Source: Plantago ovata
Taxonomy: Eukaryota > Streptophyta > Magnoliopsida > Lamiales > Plantaginaceae
Length of the DNA: 64,000 bases
Reading direction: 5' to 3'
Assembly (NCBI GenBank): GCA_028274465.1
Contig: CM051457.1
Span: 95,851,982 to 95,915,981 of the forward strand
Shown here piece by piece: positions 37,200-48,044 of this stretch. The notes under the pieces were generated by a model. That model ran no database searches, was not told the origin of the DNA, and saw nothing but the letters and a program-made list of their open reading frames with translations. The number at the start of each line of letters is the position of its first letter. Position 1 is the first letter of the stretch. A program made the position numbers and the translations under genes.

Positions 37200-38824
37200 C
37201 AGTCTGCAAGTAATCACATAAATTTAAGGGTTCAAAATACTTCACTTTCATCATAACCAGATAAAGAACGATATTCTTTACACCCATATAGTTCTTTGTA
37301 TGAGGTCGTGCCTAAAAACTTGCAGATATCATTCCAAATCTGGTTGGCATACATTGTAAGAGAGTATAGTTAAACATTATGAGATTGAGGTGATCAGGCC
37401 GCAATTTTCATTGGGACAATCCATCAAACACCTTGCAAGCACAAAATAACAAATCCTATTTATATGAGTTTCACACCCTCCCAACCACAAACTACAAACT
37501 ACAAAATCTTATCACGCAACTGTACCGCATCAATTTTCATCCCTGTCTTTAACTTCAATATAAAGCATGGCTGCAAAATCATAAACCTTGATGGGATTCA
37601 TGTTTTAAAAAATCGACATGACCAGCAAATAGCAAAATGGTTTGTTTGAATGAAAGCCACATCTCACATAGTCTTCTTATACACTAACCTAGTCAAATGA
37701 AATAATTACTTAAATGCCTAGAAGCAAGTAGAATGAGGAAGGACCTGAGAACATCAAGAAGCACCTTCACAGTTTAAAAAGTGAAATTCAAGTTGAGCAA
37801 CTTCACAGTTTTATAGCAGCACCTTCTTGTTGGACTGCATCTGTTCAAAACAGTCAAACAAAACTCTTAAATCTTGAACACATCAACATATATCATCATA
37901 TAACTATCTAATGTCAACAAGAAAGACGAGCAATAAATAAATAAATAAAAGTGCAGCTGTAGTGTAATGTAATAAACCAAATACATATACACTATATTAT
38001 TACATATGTATTAGGACCGGAGGAGTACTTCTCTTCAATAGAATCAAAACGAAACAGTACTCAATTAATTTGTTCAATTAATTTGAAAAACGAATAAAAA
38101 ATCATCGAGCAACAAAACTCCTTCTGTAGCGCTCTACCCCATTACAGACGGTACTCAATTTTCAGCAAAACTACTACTACTATGTTCCCCAATCAACATT
38201 ACAACCCTCATCAATCATCAACAAACAAACCTGAATCTGTAGTTATTTCTGAGACGGCGACCGATTCTCTGAAACGGCGATCGATTCTAAAACGCGTGGC
38301 GGCGACGGATTCTGCGACGTCGTGGCGGCGTGGCGGCGACCGATTCTCAGACGGCGTCGCGGCGATTGATAATGTAGGAGTGAGAGACGGCGCGGCGACT
38401 GATAATGTAGGAGTGAGAGACGGCGCGGCGACTGTTTATGTGAGAGTGAGAGAGATACGTGAATTTGTTCAATTAATTTGCAACTTTAAAGGTTGACTAT
38501 TGATTTTTTATCTATATAAACAAAATAATTGCAGTTGATAAATGAAGTAATCGGTAGCTCTGTGGTTTGGTATTCAGCTATTTAGCTAAAGGTCTCAGGT
38601 TCAAATCTCATCTATGAATTTTTGGGGTAACTATAATTAAATATTTTCAAATTTATTAATAGATAATTTAATATAAAAAATTCATCAAAAAAAAAACGAA
38701 AATAAAAAAATTAACGAAAATATAAAAATTATATATTAAAATTTTCATTTTTTGAAGGGTAAAAATGACATTTTATAAAATATTAATATTCTTATTCTAA
38801 TTTATTTATTAAAATATTAATAAG
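37200..38824. other. Upstream region with GC-rich tandem repeat
   Basis: No supported gene. At 38245-38455 a GC-rich patch repeats gataatgtaggagtgagaga + cggcgcggcgact (33-bp unit, twice in tandem plus partials) and cggcgaccgattct. An ATG-initiated frame over it (38182-38496) looks like a by-product of the repeat. A tRNA-like B box (ggttcaaatctc) lies at about 38598, with a weak A box near 38554. Confidence 0.5.
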
Positions 38825-38969
38825 GCGACAAGGCGAAGGATAGGGCGAAAGGCGATCACCAAATTTTTTTTGGCGAAGTGTTGTGAACCATTAGATCAAA
38901 TATCTAATGGTTGAGATCAATTTGCCTGATATCAGACAGGGTTCGCCCTACCTGACCCATAAATACTCG
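38825..38969 (-). repeat. Right member of the inverted pair of related termini
   Basis: Complement reads GGTCAGGTAGGGCGAACCC inward, ending with several ..TTCGCC.. motifs and AT-rich DNA, matching the left member at 17569. It lies ~1.6 kb upstream of the FAR1-type transposase, a plausible terminus for that element. Confidence 0.55.
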
Positions 38970-39579
38970 TAAAGGGTTTTATTTTGGTAATTTTCCGCTA
39001 CTTCCTACTTAGTACTGCCAACATTTGCATTTGCCATCACGGTCGTTCGATTGATTTGAACATACAAAAAGAAAAAGAAACAAGTATTCGTCCAAAGAAG
39101 TATAAATCATTCGATACCAGGCAGAAAAGTTTTTGATATAAATGTCAACAACCCACTACCTCTTTTATGTTTAATGTTGCTTTAACTTGTATTTTATATT
39201 TAATGCTGACATTAACCAATGCCAACATATCATTAATAACATGTTTATAGTTTAAATTTATTTAATTATTATTATTATTATTATCATCCCCTCGTTCTAT
39301 CAAAAGCTTCGTAGCTTGACTTTTTTTGGTCAACAACTTCAACTTTGACTTCCAATTACACGTAAACTATAATAATAAAGTATTTAACGAAATTATATTA
39401 TGAAAATATAGAACCTAAATTTTCATAATATAATTTTGTTACATATTTTACCATTATAGTTTAAGAGTAACGGGGAGTCAAAGTTGAAAGTTGTTGACCG
39501 AAAAAAGTCAAACTACGAATCTTATGATAGAATGAGGGGATTATTATTATTATCATTTTTTTATGAAATGAATTTTTTT

Positions 39580-39617
<38 letters not shown>

Positions 39618-39640
39618 GCTTCAGTTCACTTCAAGTTCAA
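38970..39640. other. Intergenic, with (ATT)n microsatellite at 39582-39617
   Basis: No gene. An inverted repeat of about 60 bp spans 39312-39500: gtcaacaacttcaactttgact pairs with agtcaaagttgaaagttgttga and continues through the flanking cgtaaactataat. It is probably a small foldback/MITE. Confidence 0.5.
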
Positions 39641-39694
39641 GGTTTAGGGTTCAGGGTATAAGGGTTTAGGGCATGGGGTATAGGGTTTAGCTAC
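39641..39694. repeat. Telomere-like TTTAGGG array, left part
   Basis: Degenerate units ggtttagggttcagggtata... Interrupted by the LTR at 39695 and resuming at 42296. Confidence 0.75.
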
Positions 39695-42295
39695 TGTAAC
39701 ACCCCGTTTTTTTTAATTATTTATTTAATTATTTAATTATTATTTTTTATTATTTAATTATTTATTTTACTTAATTAATTACCAGAGTAAATTATTTATT
39801 CGGTAATTAATTAATTATTTTCGCGTAAGTTAGTTTGTTTCGTTTCGTTATCGAACTGGACTTTCTATCTGATCTGTTAGACTTTTGGCCCAATTCTTGA
39901 GCCAGTCAAAGTCCCATTTGACCGGCCCAATTCTCACTTAAACCCTAATCCTAATCAGATTCCTCCATTCCCTCTTTCTCTCTCAGCCGTGACACCATTA
40001 TCAGAAAAGAAGAAAGAAAATTGCTTCTCTCTCTCTCTCATCTCTCACGCTCACCATCATCATCAATCCATCATCTTCCTTGTTTCTTCTCACCATCTTC
40101 ATCATCACCACTCACCACCGGCCGCCGCTCCGTCCGACCCAGTCACCGCAGCCGCCGCCGCCGCGCCGCGATTCCTGTTTGCCGATCGATCCGCTCCGTC
40201 TCACGGCCGCCGTCTGTCCCGTGTCGATCGATCGAGTTGTCTGTCGCCGTTCCATTCGCCGCCGTTCTGCTCCGTCCGAGTTCCATTCGCGCCGCCGTGT
40301 TTGTTTTGCCGCCGCCGTGTTTGTTTTGCCGCCGCCGCGTTCGCCTGTCACCTCGCTGCCGTTCGATCGATCTGCTCCGTACGCGCGCCGCCTCCGCCGC
40401 GTTTTGCCTTGCCGTCGCTCGCCTGTTCGTCGCCGTCGGTCGGTGTCTGTCGGTCCGGTCTGCCGCCGATTCGATTCGTCCGATCCGTTTGTTCCGGTTC
40501 GGTCGGTAAGTCGGTTCAACCTTTCTGTTCGGGTTCGGTTTTGTTTTCGATTCGATTCGAATCTTGTTTTAATTCTCTTTTCTTTTCGATTTATTCGATT
40601 GCAGATTTATTCAACCTTTTATTTCGATTCGAAGGTAAATCTCGTTCCTTTACTGTTTCTCTTGATTCGAATCTCGTATTCTCGTATTCTGATTTGGACA
40701 TTTTTACCCTTGGACAATTTTACCCCTGATCGATCTGACATTGTAATTTATTTCGAACCGAGAACCGGGACTTGGGTTGTTAGTTTAGTTACTGTTTGCT
40801 GGACTTGTGATCTTTTGACCTCGTATGTTGACTTTGATTTCCTGTTTGACCTCGAAAGGACTTTTGGACCTGGTTGTTCTGTTTTGGTTTCTTTGTGGAC
40901 TGAATTGGGAAACTTAAAAACCTAAAGGACCTTTTTGCAGTTTTACCGTTGACCGTAGTTGACTGACCGTAGGCTTTTAGCGTAAACCTCGTTGTTTTTG
41001 TTTTGAGAAGACTGTTAAGTGTTAGAAACTTCTGGTTTGTTGGTTCTGTCTGTTTTCGAAAAGGGTTTTTCTTGCAATTTACCATCTGAGGGCGTTTTGG
41101 TAATTTCCAGAATCTGAAAAGAAAGAGTTTCTGAAAATGTTTTAAACTTAGTTTCTGTTTTTGTAAGTTAGTATTGACTTGACTTGCTAGCCTAGTTGGT
41201 TAGGTCCTTGCTTGACTAACTTAGAGCTCCCGAGTTCGAACCCCGACTTTACCATTCCTTTTTCAACCTTTTTCCTTCCGTCCGTTCGACTTCTAAATTG
41301 TGTTTAGTACTTTCTTGTTAGGTTCTCCGTTGTCCGTAAACCCGTAAGCTCATTTCTTGTTGAAGGTCGTTTGCTCGCAAGCTAAGGTGAGTGTTCACCC
41401 CTAAACCTATTATTTGCGAAAAACTGGAAGGCTATGTGACTGTTTGTACCTATTACCATCTACTGTATATTGTATGCTTCCGCGTAAACGTATAAGTCCT
41501 AAGTATGACTTTTGGATTTCTGTTATTGCTACTCTGTTCTGTGCTGACCTTTCTGCAGGAACACCTCTCGGTGTTAATTAATTGTATCTGTTGTTCTGTA
41601 TCTGTTCTGTTTCTGTGTGACCGGTCGATTAGGTTATGGTTAGGTAGACTTGGGTAGTAGAGGACTATCGGGTTTGCTTGATCATGGCCTAGTCTATTCC
41701 CTTTTAGGCGCGAGGCAGAAGTCGCTGAGGTCTATTAGGGTCGTAGGATCTGTTTCCCCAAAGTACACGGGGTTTCTGTTTCTGTCCGGAGTTATGCATC
41801 CTCTGGAGGGAGTTATAAGGGCATTCTGGGAGTAGGAGCAATAAGGCGGGCTGCACCAACGGTCTACAACGTTTCTGTTTTGTTAATCTGTTATATGTGC
41901 TCTGATCTGTTTGCTCGTTCTTCTGAAAAGGATTTTGTTTTTAAAATTGTTTACTTTCTGTTTTTAACTTAGAACCTCACTGAGATCCTTTATCTCACAC
42001 TCTTTTGTTTTTCCAAAATTCCTTCCTTCCAGATGCTGCTGAGGATGTGCGTGACTAGGAAGCCAGCGACTGAGAGAAGGGTCTGGGGTGTCACGGGTTT
42101 CTTTTCAAAATAAGAAGAAACACTTTTATTGTCTTCATTCGTTGTCTTTTTGAACTTGAGTTGTCCTTGAATATTATTTATTATCGTTAGCGTCAAAGAT
42201 TATTTTGGGCATTTATTGCCGACCGTTGTTATTAAAGTATTTTTGAATTTCCTTTTTCAAGAAAATATTTTGTTTTCAAAACCGGTACCGTTACA
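39695..42295 (+). mobile_element. Solo LTR of a gypsy element (Tekay/chromovirus-like)
   Basis: 2601 bp, starting TGTAACACCCC and ending CCGTTACA. The flanks are gctac (39690-39694) and gctag (42296-42300), a target duplication with one change. TGTAACACCCC is the usual start of Tekay-type LTRs. There is no PBS, PPT or coding domain on either side, hence a solo LTR left by recombination. The GC-rich CGCCGCCG part at 40110-40500 is open in several frames, which I regard as compositional. A tRNA-like A/B box pair lies at 41186-41255. Confidence 0.85.
41186..41255 (+). other. tRNA-like sequence within LTR
   Basis: tagcctagttgg (A-box-like) and gagttcgaacccc (B-box-like) about 40 bases apart, with a loose clover-leaf spacing. 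No credible anticodon stem, so not a tRNA gene. Confidence 0.4.
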
Positions 42296-42508
42296 GCTAG
42301 GGTTTAGGGTTTATTTAGAATATTACAAAACGCGACATCAACATTAAGTTTAGTCCAGGTTAGGTTATGACTAATACTGTTATAAGTATTAAACCAAATG
42401 TAATAACCAACTATATATACTGGCACAATATCGTGTGTTTACATACGACCTCTACTACTTTAGGGTATAGGGTATACGTTTAGGGTATAGGGTATAGGGT
42501 TTAGGGTT
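42296..42508. repeat. Telomere-like TTTAGGG repeats, right part
   Basis: gctagggtttagggttt at 42296-42312, and a second cluster tttagggtatagggtat... at 42459-42508. Interstitial and degenerate. Confidence 0.75.
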
Positions 42509-43556
42509 TTTAAACATTACAAAATGCAACATCAACATTATCATAACGATGCAACACTGATTCTAAAAGTTGGTTTACATCATAACTTATAATGCTATTT
42601 CAATGTGTTTACATCGATGCAACATTGATGTTTAGTGTAATGTTACTGCAATGTGTTAACATTGATGCAACACTGATGCTCAGTGTTGATTTGCATCGCT
42701 GTAATTGATGCTGCATCAACGTTAATACTTTGATGGAACATTGCTTATTTTCCAAAATTACTTACGACGTTAAACCCGATACTCTTTTCATGGCGTATGA
42801 AACGGCAGAGTATCTTAGGAAACGGCAGAGTATGTTCAGTACATCTAGTTCTATCGTTATATAATTTAATTTAGATTGGAAGGACTTAGGTGACGGCTGC
42901 GGTGGTGGGTGGTGATGGCGGCGACGGAGGTGGTGGTGGTGGTGAGTGAATCCGGCGGCGGTGTGGAGGTGGTGGTGGTGGTGGAGGATTGGTGGTTGGT
43001 GGTGGTGCTTGGTTGGTAGTGATGACTGAAATTAAATATTTTAATATTTAATATTTAGAAATTAATAACTATTAAAATGATTTTTGTATATTATGGTTTA
43101 TAATTTGTTGTATTTATTAATCATTATTTAATCTAAAATAATGACAAGTGGCACACTTTAAATGGTGTACTAAAAATATATTTTCTATTATTTACAAAAA
43201 CACTACATTCAAACAATTTAATAAACTTTTTCAAACACTACCTAATAAAAAAACGACTAGTGATATGTAGTCGGAGGAGAAATTACTAGTGCAAGAGCAA
43301 TTTAATTTTTATAGATGCTAATCATCATTCCTAAACTAAAATTACACAAATTAGTTAGTTTGATTTATTAGTAATTTTTACCCACGCTATATTATATTAT
43401 TATTATTAGAAAAAAAAAAAGAGGTTACATTTTGAGAGCCAATAATTATAAAAAAAATTCTATAGAAAGTCACTGCAAAACAGTGAAAACACCCACAAGG
43501 CCACATATCACACACAGACTCAAGAAAGTTGATACATATCTTCCATCGTTGCGGCC
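42509..43556. other. Intergenic 5' of the PPR gene
   Basis: At 42540-42720 imperfect repeats of catcgatgcaacattgatg occur, partly palindromic. At 42893-43020 a G-rich strand repeats ggtggtggtggt and ggcggcg. The remainder is AT-rich and includes the PPR promoter; no TATA box could be fixed. Confidence 0.5.
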
Positions 43557-45686
43557 ATGATTCAGAGCAGAAGGATTTCTGCTCATGTAGCTCTCAATAC
43601 TAAAACTCTTTTCAATAATAGCTCTCCTTCTACTTCTTCTTCATTCCATACCACACGAGTTTTCAGTACATTACCCAACAAACAACTCATCAACTCTTTG
43701 GATTTCAGCCGTGTAAACAAGGTCAGTGATGCTACCCGTTTGTTTCGTCGTATGCTCAATATAAAACCTCTTCCTCCTGTTCTGCAATTCAACAAGTTAA
43801 TGGGTCTGGTTGTTAAAAATATGAAGCACCCCAATGTTGCACTCTACGTGTTCGACCAAATGCGTAAGCAGAGTGTGCCTTTCAATCACTACACTTTGAA
43901 TACTGTGATCAATTGCTACTGTCTTCTCGACCGTCTTGATCTTGGATTTTCTGTCTTGGCTATCTTCATTAAGTGTGGCTTCTCACCTGATGTCACCACC
44001 TTCACCACTCTGATCAGAGGGCTCTTTTCCCATAACAAGGTACCAGAGGCTCAAACATTATTCAGAAAATGTTCCGATGAAAATCTGTGCGAACCCAATG
44101 CTGGCATGATTAGCACTATGATCAATGGTCTATGTAAAGCAGGAAATACTCACACTGCCATTCATTTGTTGGAAAATGAAACCTGCAAACCTGACGTTTA
44201 TTCTTATAGTGTGGTTATTGATAGATTGTGTAAAGATAAACTCATTGATGATGCACTTTCTCTCTTTCACCAAATGGTCGACAATGGCATTTCACCCAAC
44301 GTCGTCACTTATACTTCATTGATCCAAGGCTTGTGTCGTTCCGATAGATGGAAAGAGGCCAAGGACTTGTTAAATGAGATGGTCATCCTGGATGTCACTC
44401 CAAATGTCGTTACATTTTCTACACTGATAGATGCCTATTGCAAGAAAGGAAAGCTCGAAGAGGCCGAGCATGTGTTGGAAGATATGAAACAAAGAAGTGT
44501 TTCTCCCAACATTGTTACGTACAATTCACTGATCAATGGGTATTGTCTTCGAGGAGAAATGAAGAGGGCAAGAGAAATTTTCAAGTTAGTTCTCGATTCT
44601 GGTTTGAGGCCCGATGTAGTCACCTATGGTACTTTGATGGATGGATGTTGTAAGAATGGTGACGTAGATGAAGCATGGAGACTTTTCGATGAAGTTCCTC
44701 GTGCAGGATTAGAACACAACACCTTCTCTTATAGCATCATGCTGTGTGGATTATTTCGTGATGGAAGGATAGCTGATGTCTCGAAGGTTGTCAAAGAGAT
44801 GCAAGCAAACCATGTTACTTCTGACTTGGTGACCTACAGTAGCTTGATAGATGGATTCTGTAAGGATAAACATATTGATGCAGCATTTTCAGTTTTACAA
44901 ATCATGGAAGAAACTGGTGTTCATCCAGACATCATCACATACAACAGCCTCATTCATGGACTATTTGAAGATGAAAAGTTTGATACTGCAATGGATCTCT
45001 TCCACTCACTTCCGTCAAAAGGTCTACAGCCCAATGTTTGGACATTTACCACCATTATTGGTGCACTCTGCCAGAAAGGATTTCTAGACGAGGCGGAAGG
45101 TATGCTTGTTGAAATGGAAAAATGTGGGTGTCCGCCCAATAGCGTCACCTACAATAGATTGATAGAGGGTTTCTGTAAGGATAAACAGATTGAGGCAACA
45201 TTTTCAGTTTTACATGTCATGGAAGAAACTGGTGTTCATCCAGACATCATCACATACAACAACCTCATTCAAGGACTATTTGAAGATGAAAAGTTTGATA
45301 CTGCAATGAATCTATTCCATTCACTTCCTTTGAAAGGTCTACAGCCCGATGTTTGGACATTTAACACCATTATTGGTGCACTCTGCCAAAAAGGATCTCT
45401 AGACGAGGCGGAAGGTATGCTTGTTGAAATGGAAAAATGTGGGTGTCCACCCAACAGTGTCACCTACAATATTTTGGTCAAAGGTTGTCGTGGAAGAAAA
45501 GAGATTCTGAAAGCAAAGCCACTACTGCAAAAAATGGTCAGAAAAGGATTGTCGCTCAAACCAGCTGTTTTGTACAAGTTGCGTGGTTATTGTGAGGATT
45601 ATAGTGGAGATAGAGTTCTATTGGATACGATTAAATCTATTTTACCGAAATTGACTAAACCAGGTTCTGTTTCTAGCAAAAGTTAG
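43557..45686 (+). CDS. P-class PPR protein, Rf-like, 709 residues
   Basis: Intronless and intact. The N-terminus (MIQSRRISAHVALNTKTLF, Ser/Arg-rich) resembles a mitochondrial presequence. About 17 tandem 35-residue PPR motifs follow, from VLQFNKLMGL (about residue 76) to SVTYNILVKG, most of them canonical (VVTYTSLIQGLCRSD ... GISPN). There is no E, DYW or SMR domain, so it is P-class. The motif style and small exonless gene fit the restorer-of-fertility-like subgroup, which binds organellar RNA and affects its processing. Residues 5 and 35 of successive motifs give, by the published PPR code, roughly CUAGAAAU?GGCAUUC?, a low-confidence prediction. Three motifs (105 residues, 315 bp) are duplicated in tandem: 44838-45152 and 45153-45467. 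The ATG at 43557 is the first in frame ahead of the presequence. Confidence 0.93.
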   Translation: MIQSRRISAHVALNTKTLFNNSSPSTSSSFHTTRVFSTLPNKQLINSLDFSRVNKVSDATRLFRRMLNIKPLPPVLQFNKLMGLVVKNMKHPNVALYVFDQMRKQSVPFNHYTLNTVINCYCLLDRLDLGFSVLAIFIKCGFSPDVTTFTTLIRGLFSHNKVPEAQTLFRKCSDENLCEPNAGMISTMINGLCKAGNTHTAIHLLENETCKPDVYSYSVVIDRLCKDKLIDDALSLFHQMVDNGISPNVVTYTSLIQGLCRSDRWKEAKDLLNEMVILDVTPNVVTFSTLIDAYCKKGKLEEAEHVLEDMKQRSVSPNIVTYNSLINGYCLRGEMKRAREIFKLVLDSGLRPDVVTYGTLMDGCCKNGDVDEAWRLFDEVPRAGLEHNTFSYSIMLCGLFRDGRIADVSKVVKEMQANHVTSDLVTYSSLIDGFCKDKHIDAAFSVLQIMEETGVHPDIITYNSLIHGLFEDEKFDTAMDLFHSLPSKGLQPNVWTFTTIIGALCQKGFLDEAEGMLVEMEKCGCPPNSVTYNRLIEGFCKDKQIEATFSVLHVMEETGVHPDIITYNNLIQGLFEDEKFDTAMNLFHSLPLKGLQPDVWTFNTIIGALCQKGSLDEAEGMLVEMEKCGCPPNSVTYNILVKGCRGRKEILKAKPLLQKMVRKGLSLKPAVLYKLRGYCEDYSGDRVLLDTIKSILPKLTKPGSVSSKS
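44838..45467 (+). repeat. 315-bp tandem duplication inside the PPR gene
   Basis: The copies code for GFCKDK(H/Q)I(D/E)A.FSVL... to ...CGCPPNSVTYN, differing at few residues. The change in motif number alters the length of the predicted RNA footprint by three bases. Confidence 0.92.
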
Positions 45687-46217
45687 GTTCATGAATTTTT
45701 TTTTTTAACAATTGTAAGAGGGGTTTTATCCTGTAGAACACAAACTAGCAATCAACAGATAATTACTATTTGTATCGCAGTTTATTGTTTTGTAATTTTG
45801 TTGAACTTATGGTATTTCCTTGCTTCTCATACTTTATACGCAATGCATTTTGAATGTGTAGAAGAAATTGATAGTTACTTGTAATACATTACGAATCTGT
45901 TCTAGAGAAGATCAGCTTGCACCTTGCAGGACCTCTCTTCTATACGTTACGAATCTGTTTGTACAAATTGGCTAGTAGTTTTTAATGGATTTTTCTTGAA
46001 CATCTAAATTGTTATGTAGGAGTATCATCTTTCTGTTTTTGAAGAAGACAGTCTCGTTTTTAATTCTCTATATCAATTATACTAGTAGTAGTTTTTTTTC
46101 ATCTAGCTCATCTCCAGCTGGCTATTCTGTTTTTACCTTGTTTTGTATAGTTGAGTCCATCACCTGTGTATTCAAGTGAAACAAATCCTCAACCTTGAAA
46201 GCATACCAACTGGGAAC
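45687..46217. other. 3' flank of the PPR gene
   Basis: No gene. A short repeat around (a)tacgttacgaatctgtt occurs at about 45888 and 45942. Confidence 0.4.
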
Positions 46218-46230
46218 TATCAAAAGACTT

Positions 46231-46402
46231 TTTTTGTTTTTGTTTTTAACCACTGGTGTCCGGCTCATTGGCCGACTATTCCAGTTCGAGGGGAGTCCCG
46301 GGGTTAAGGTTTTATTCCTCTTCCAACGGTGTTGCGGGGGATCGAACCGTAGTCCTCCCTACCAAGTGCAGCCCCTGGAACCATGCACCAACATCAGTTG
46401 GT
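46231..46402 (-). mobile_element. tRNA-derived SINE with 13-bp target duplication
   Basis: On the minus strand it starts at 46402 with AACCAACTGATGTTGGTGCA (A-box region), then GGTTCGATCCCC (B box, Pol III), an unrelated body (AATAGTCGGCCAATGAGCC), and ends in AACAAAAACAAAAAA at 46231. Flanked by perfect tatcaaaagactt at 46218-46230 and 46403-46415. The structure is Au-SINE-like; exact family not verified. Confidence 0.88.
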
Positions 46403-46415
46403 TATCAAAAGACTT

Positions 46416-48044
46416 CACTAATAAACAAGCTTCTAAAAAAATAGTCAACTAAACTAGTTTTTAAAAAATTAGTTCTATGTTCGATTCTCTAACGCTATAT
46501 TTGTTTGTTAATTTAACAACATACATCATGTGCTAATCGCTCCTGGAAGCCTACGAGATCCCTACGGCTTATCCAACGGCTCTCTAAATTGGATAAACAA
46601 CTTTTCGAGGGGGACTTGTGGTTCCCTAGTTTTTTGAATGAAAATTGTATCCCAGGTCAGAACTGTGGTTATTTCAACTCGGCTGGACAGTGGTGCCAGC
46701 GAGAAAATGTTCCTGATTTTAACAGACTTCAACCACTGTGCCAGATCTTTGGCTGGAGTATCCTAATGACTAATGAGGCTTAAGATTTCCCACAACCGAA
46801 ATTTGTACATTTTCCTATCACTTTATCCACTTGAACACTTCCAAATTAAGTTGAACCGGGTTCATTTTGTTTCATATCTCTGAGATATTTTGTTTTCAGT
46901 CTGCTTGTCTCGTGAGGAAACAATACGATAGATCTCTTGTGCAAAATGCGATATTGGTGTGAGTGAGGTGCAGGTTAAACTAGTCATACGAGAGGAGTGA
47001 GCCTGTGACCATTAGATGTAAAGCCATTAACTTACGAAGGTCAAAATTTTCAATTAAAGAAAATTACCAAAATTTGCCCTTGAGCTAGTACAAAAAATAA
47101 TAATATTACTGTATGGCTTTGAATATAAATGCATAACATAACTAATTCAAATCATATATTCTACCCTACCCATACAAAAAAGAATCACCAAGCATCGTAA
47201 CTAGACAGCGTTTAAATGTGTTTCTCCAACGGGTCCATAGTACATACGTCTTATATCTTACAAGTCGTTAGCCTCTGATAACATCAAAATCAAGATGGAT
47301 CTTTTTGGTAAATATTGCTGGTTGCTCCGTTGCAATTCTTGTTTCCGGGTTCTCTAAGCACCAGTACACATCTCTCATGTCTACTCCAGTCTTCAATCTT
47401 CATGAAGAAATAGGACCGGTATTCTTGATTGCCCAACCGAGTAGAAAACCAACCAAAAACAATAGTAATACATGTCTAATTAACCTAAGCACTCCATTCT
47501 TCATTAGAATACTGTGTCAGTTTTTTTATATGCCCTGTCATAGAAATACAAAATCATGTCTAACCACCCGTTGAAAAGAGAGCAAATTTTCATGAATGCC
47601 AAATGAGTATCATAATATGATTCCATCCTTTACATCAATCACAGTGTAGAGACAAGGAGAAAGAATTGCGGAGAAGATTGCAAGGAAAAAAAAGCAAATC
47701 TTGACATTTTATATGATGTCAGTTTTACACAGAATGGCCATCATGCTCCATCTTAGTATACCACTAAGAAGGTGAAAAAATGTAAAGAAAGAAAGATGTG
47801 AGGGCTGTATGATAGCATTCAATCAAATTCGAGATCCACCTTAAGTTAATACACGTAAATATGTCATCCCAAACCATGCAGGAAACCTTTATTTTAAAAC
47901 ACCCAGCTGAAACATGCACATCAAAACCCAAACAAGAAAGCGTGATAACACCAAGACAAGCATATCATATAGAGCAACTAACACATTACATCTAGGAAAC
48001 CTGAGTATTGAAGCTTCAGCAAATGTTCTTACCCAAAAGAGTTC
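46416..48044. other. Intergenic between SINE and PWP2
   Basis: No supported gene. Open stretches at 46589-46783 (ends FNRLQPLCQIFGWSILMTNE) and 47305-47574 have no recognisable family and are probably relics or chance. The last ~400 bases include the 3' UTR of PWP2. Confidence 0.45.

Noticed and set aside
38182-38496. 104-codon plus-strand frame
   Set aside because: Produced by the 33-bp GC-rich tandem repeat upstream of the transposase pseudogene; no family resemblance.
39989-40925. Long overlapping open frames (up to 281 codons) in the GC-rich stretch
   Set aside because: Open in three plus frames and one minus frame at once, low-complexity Arg/Ser/Pro, and inside a solo LTR. Composition, not coding.
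41186-41255. tRNA gene
   Set aside because: A- and B-box-like motifs only; no acceptor or anticodon stem, and it lies inside an LTR.
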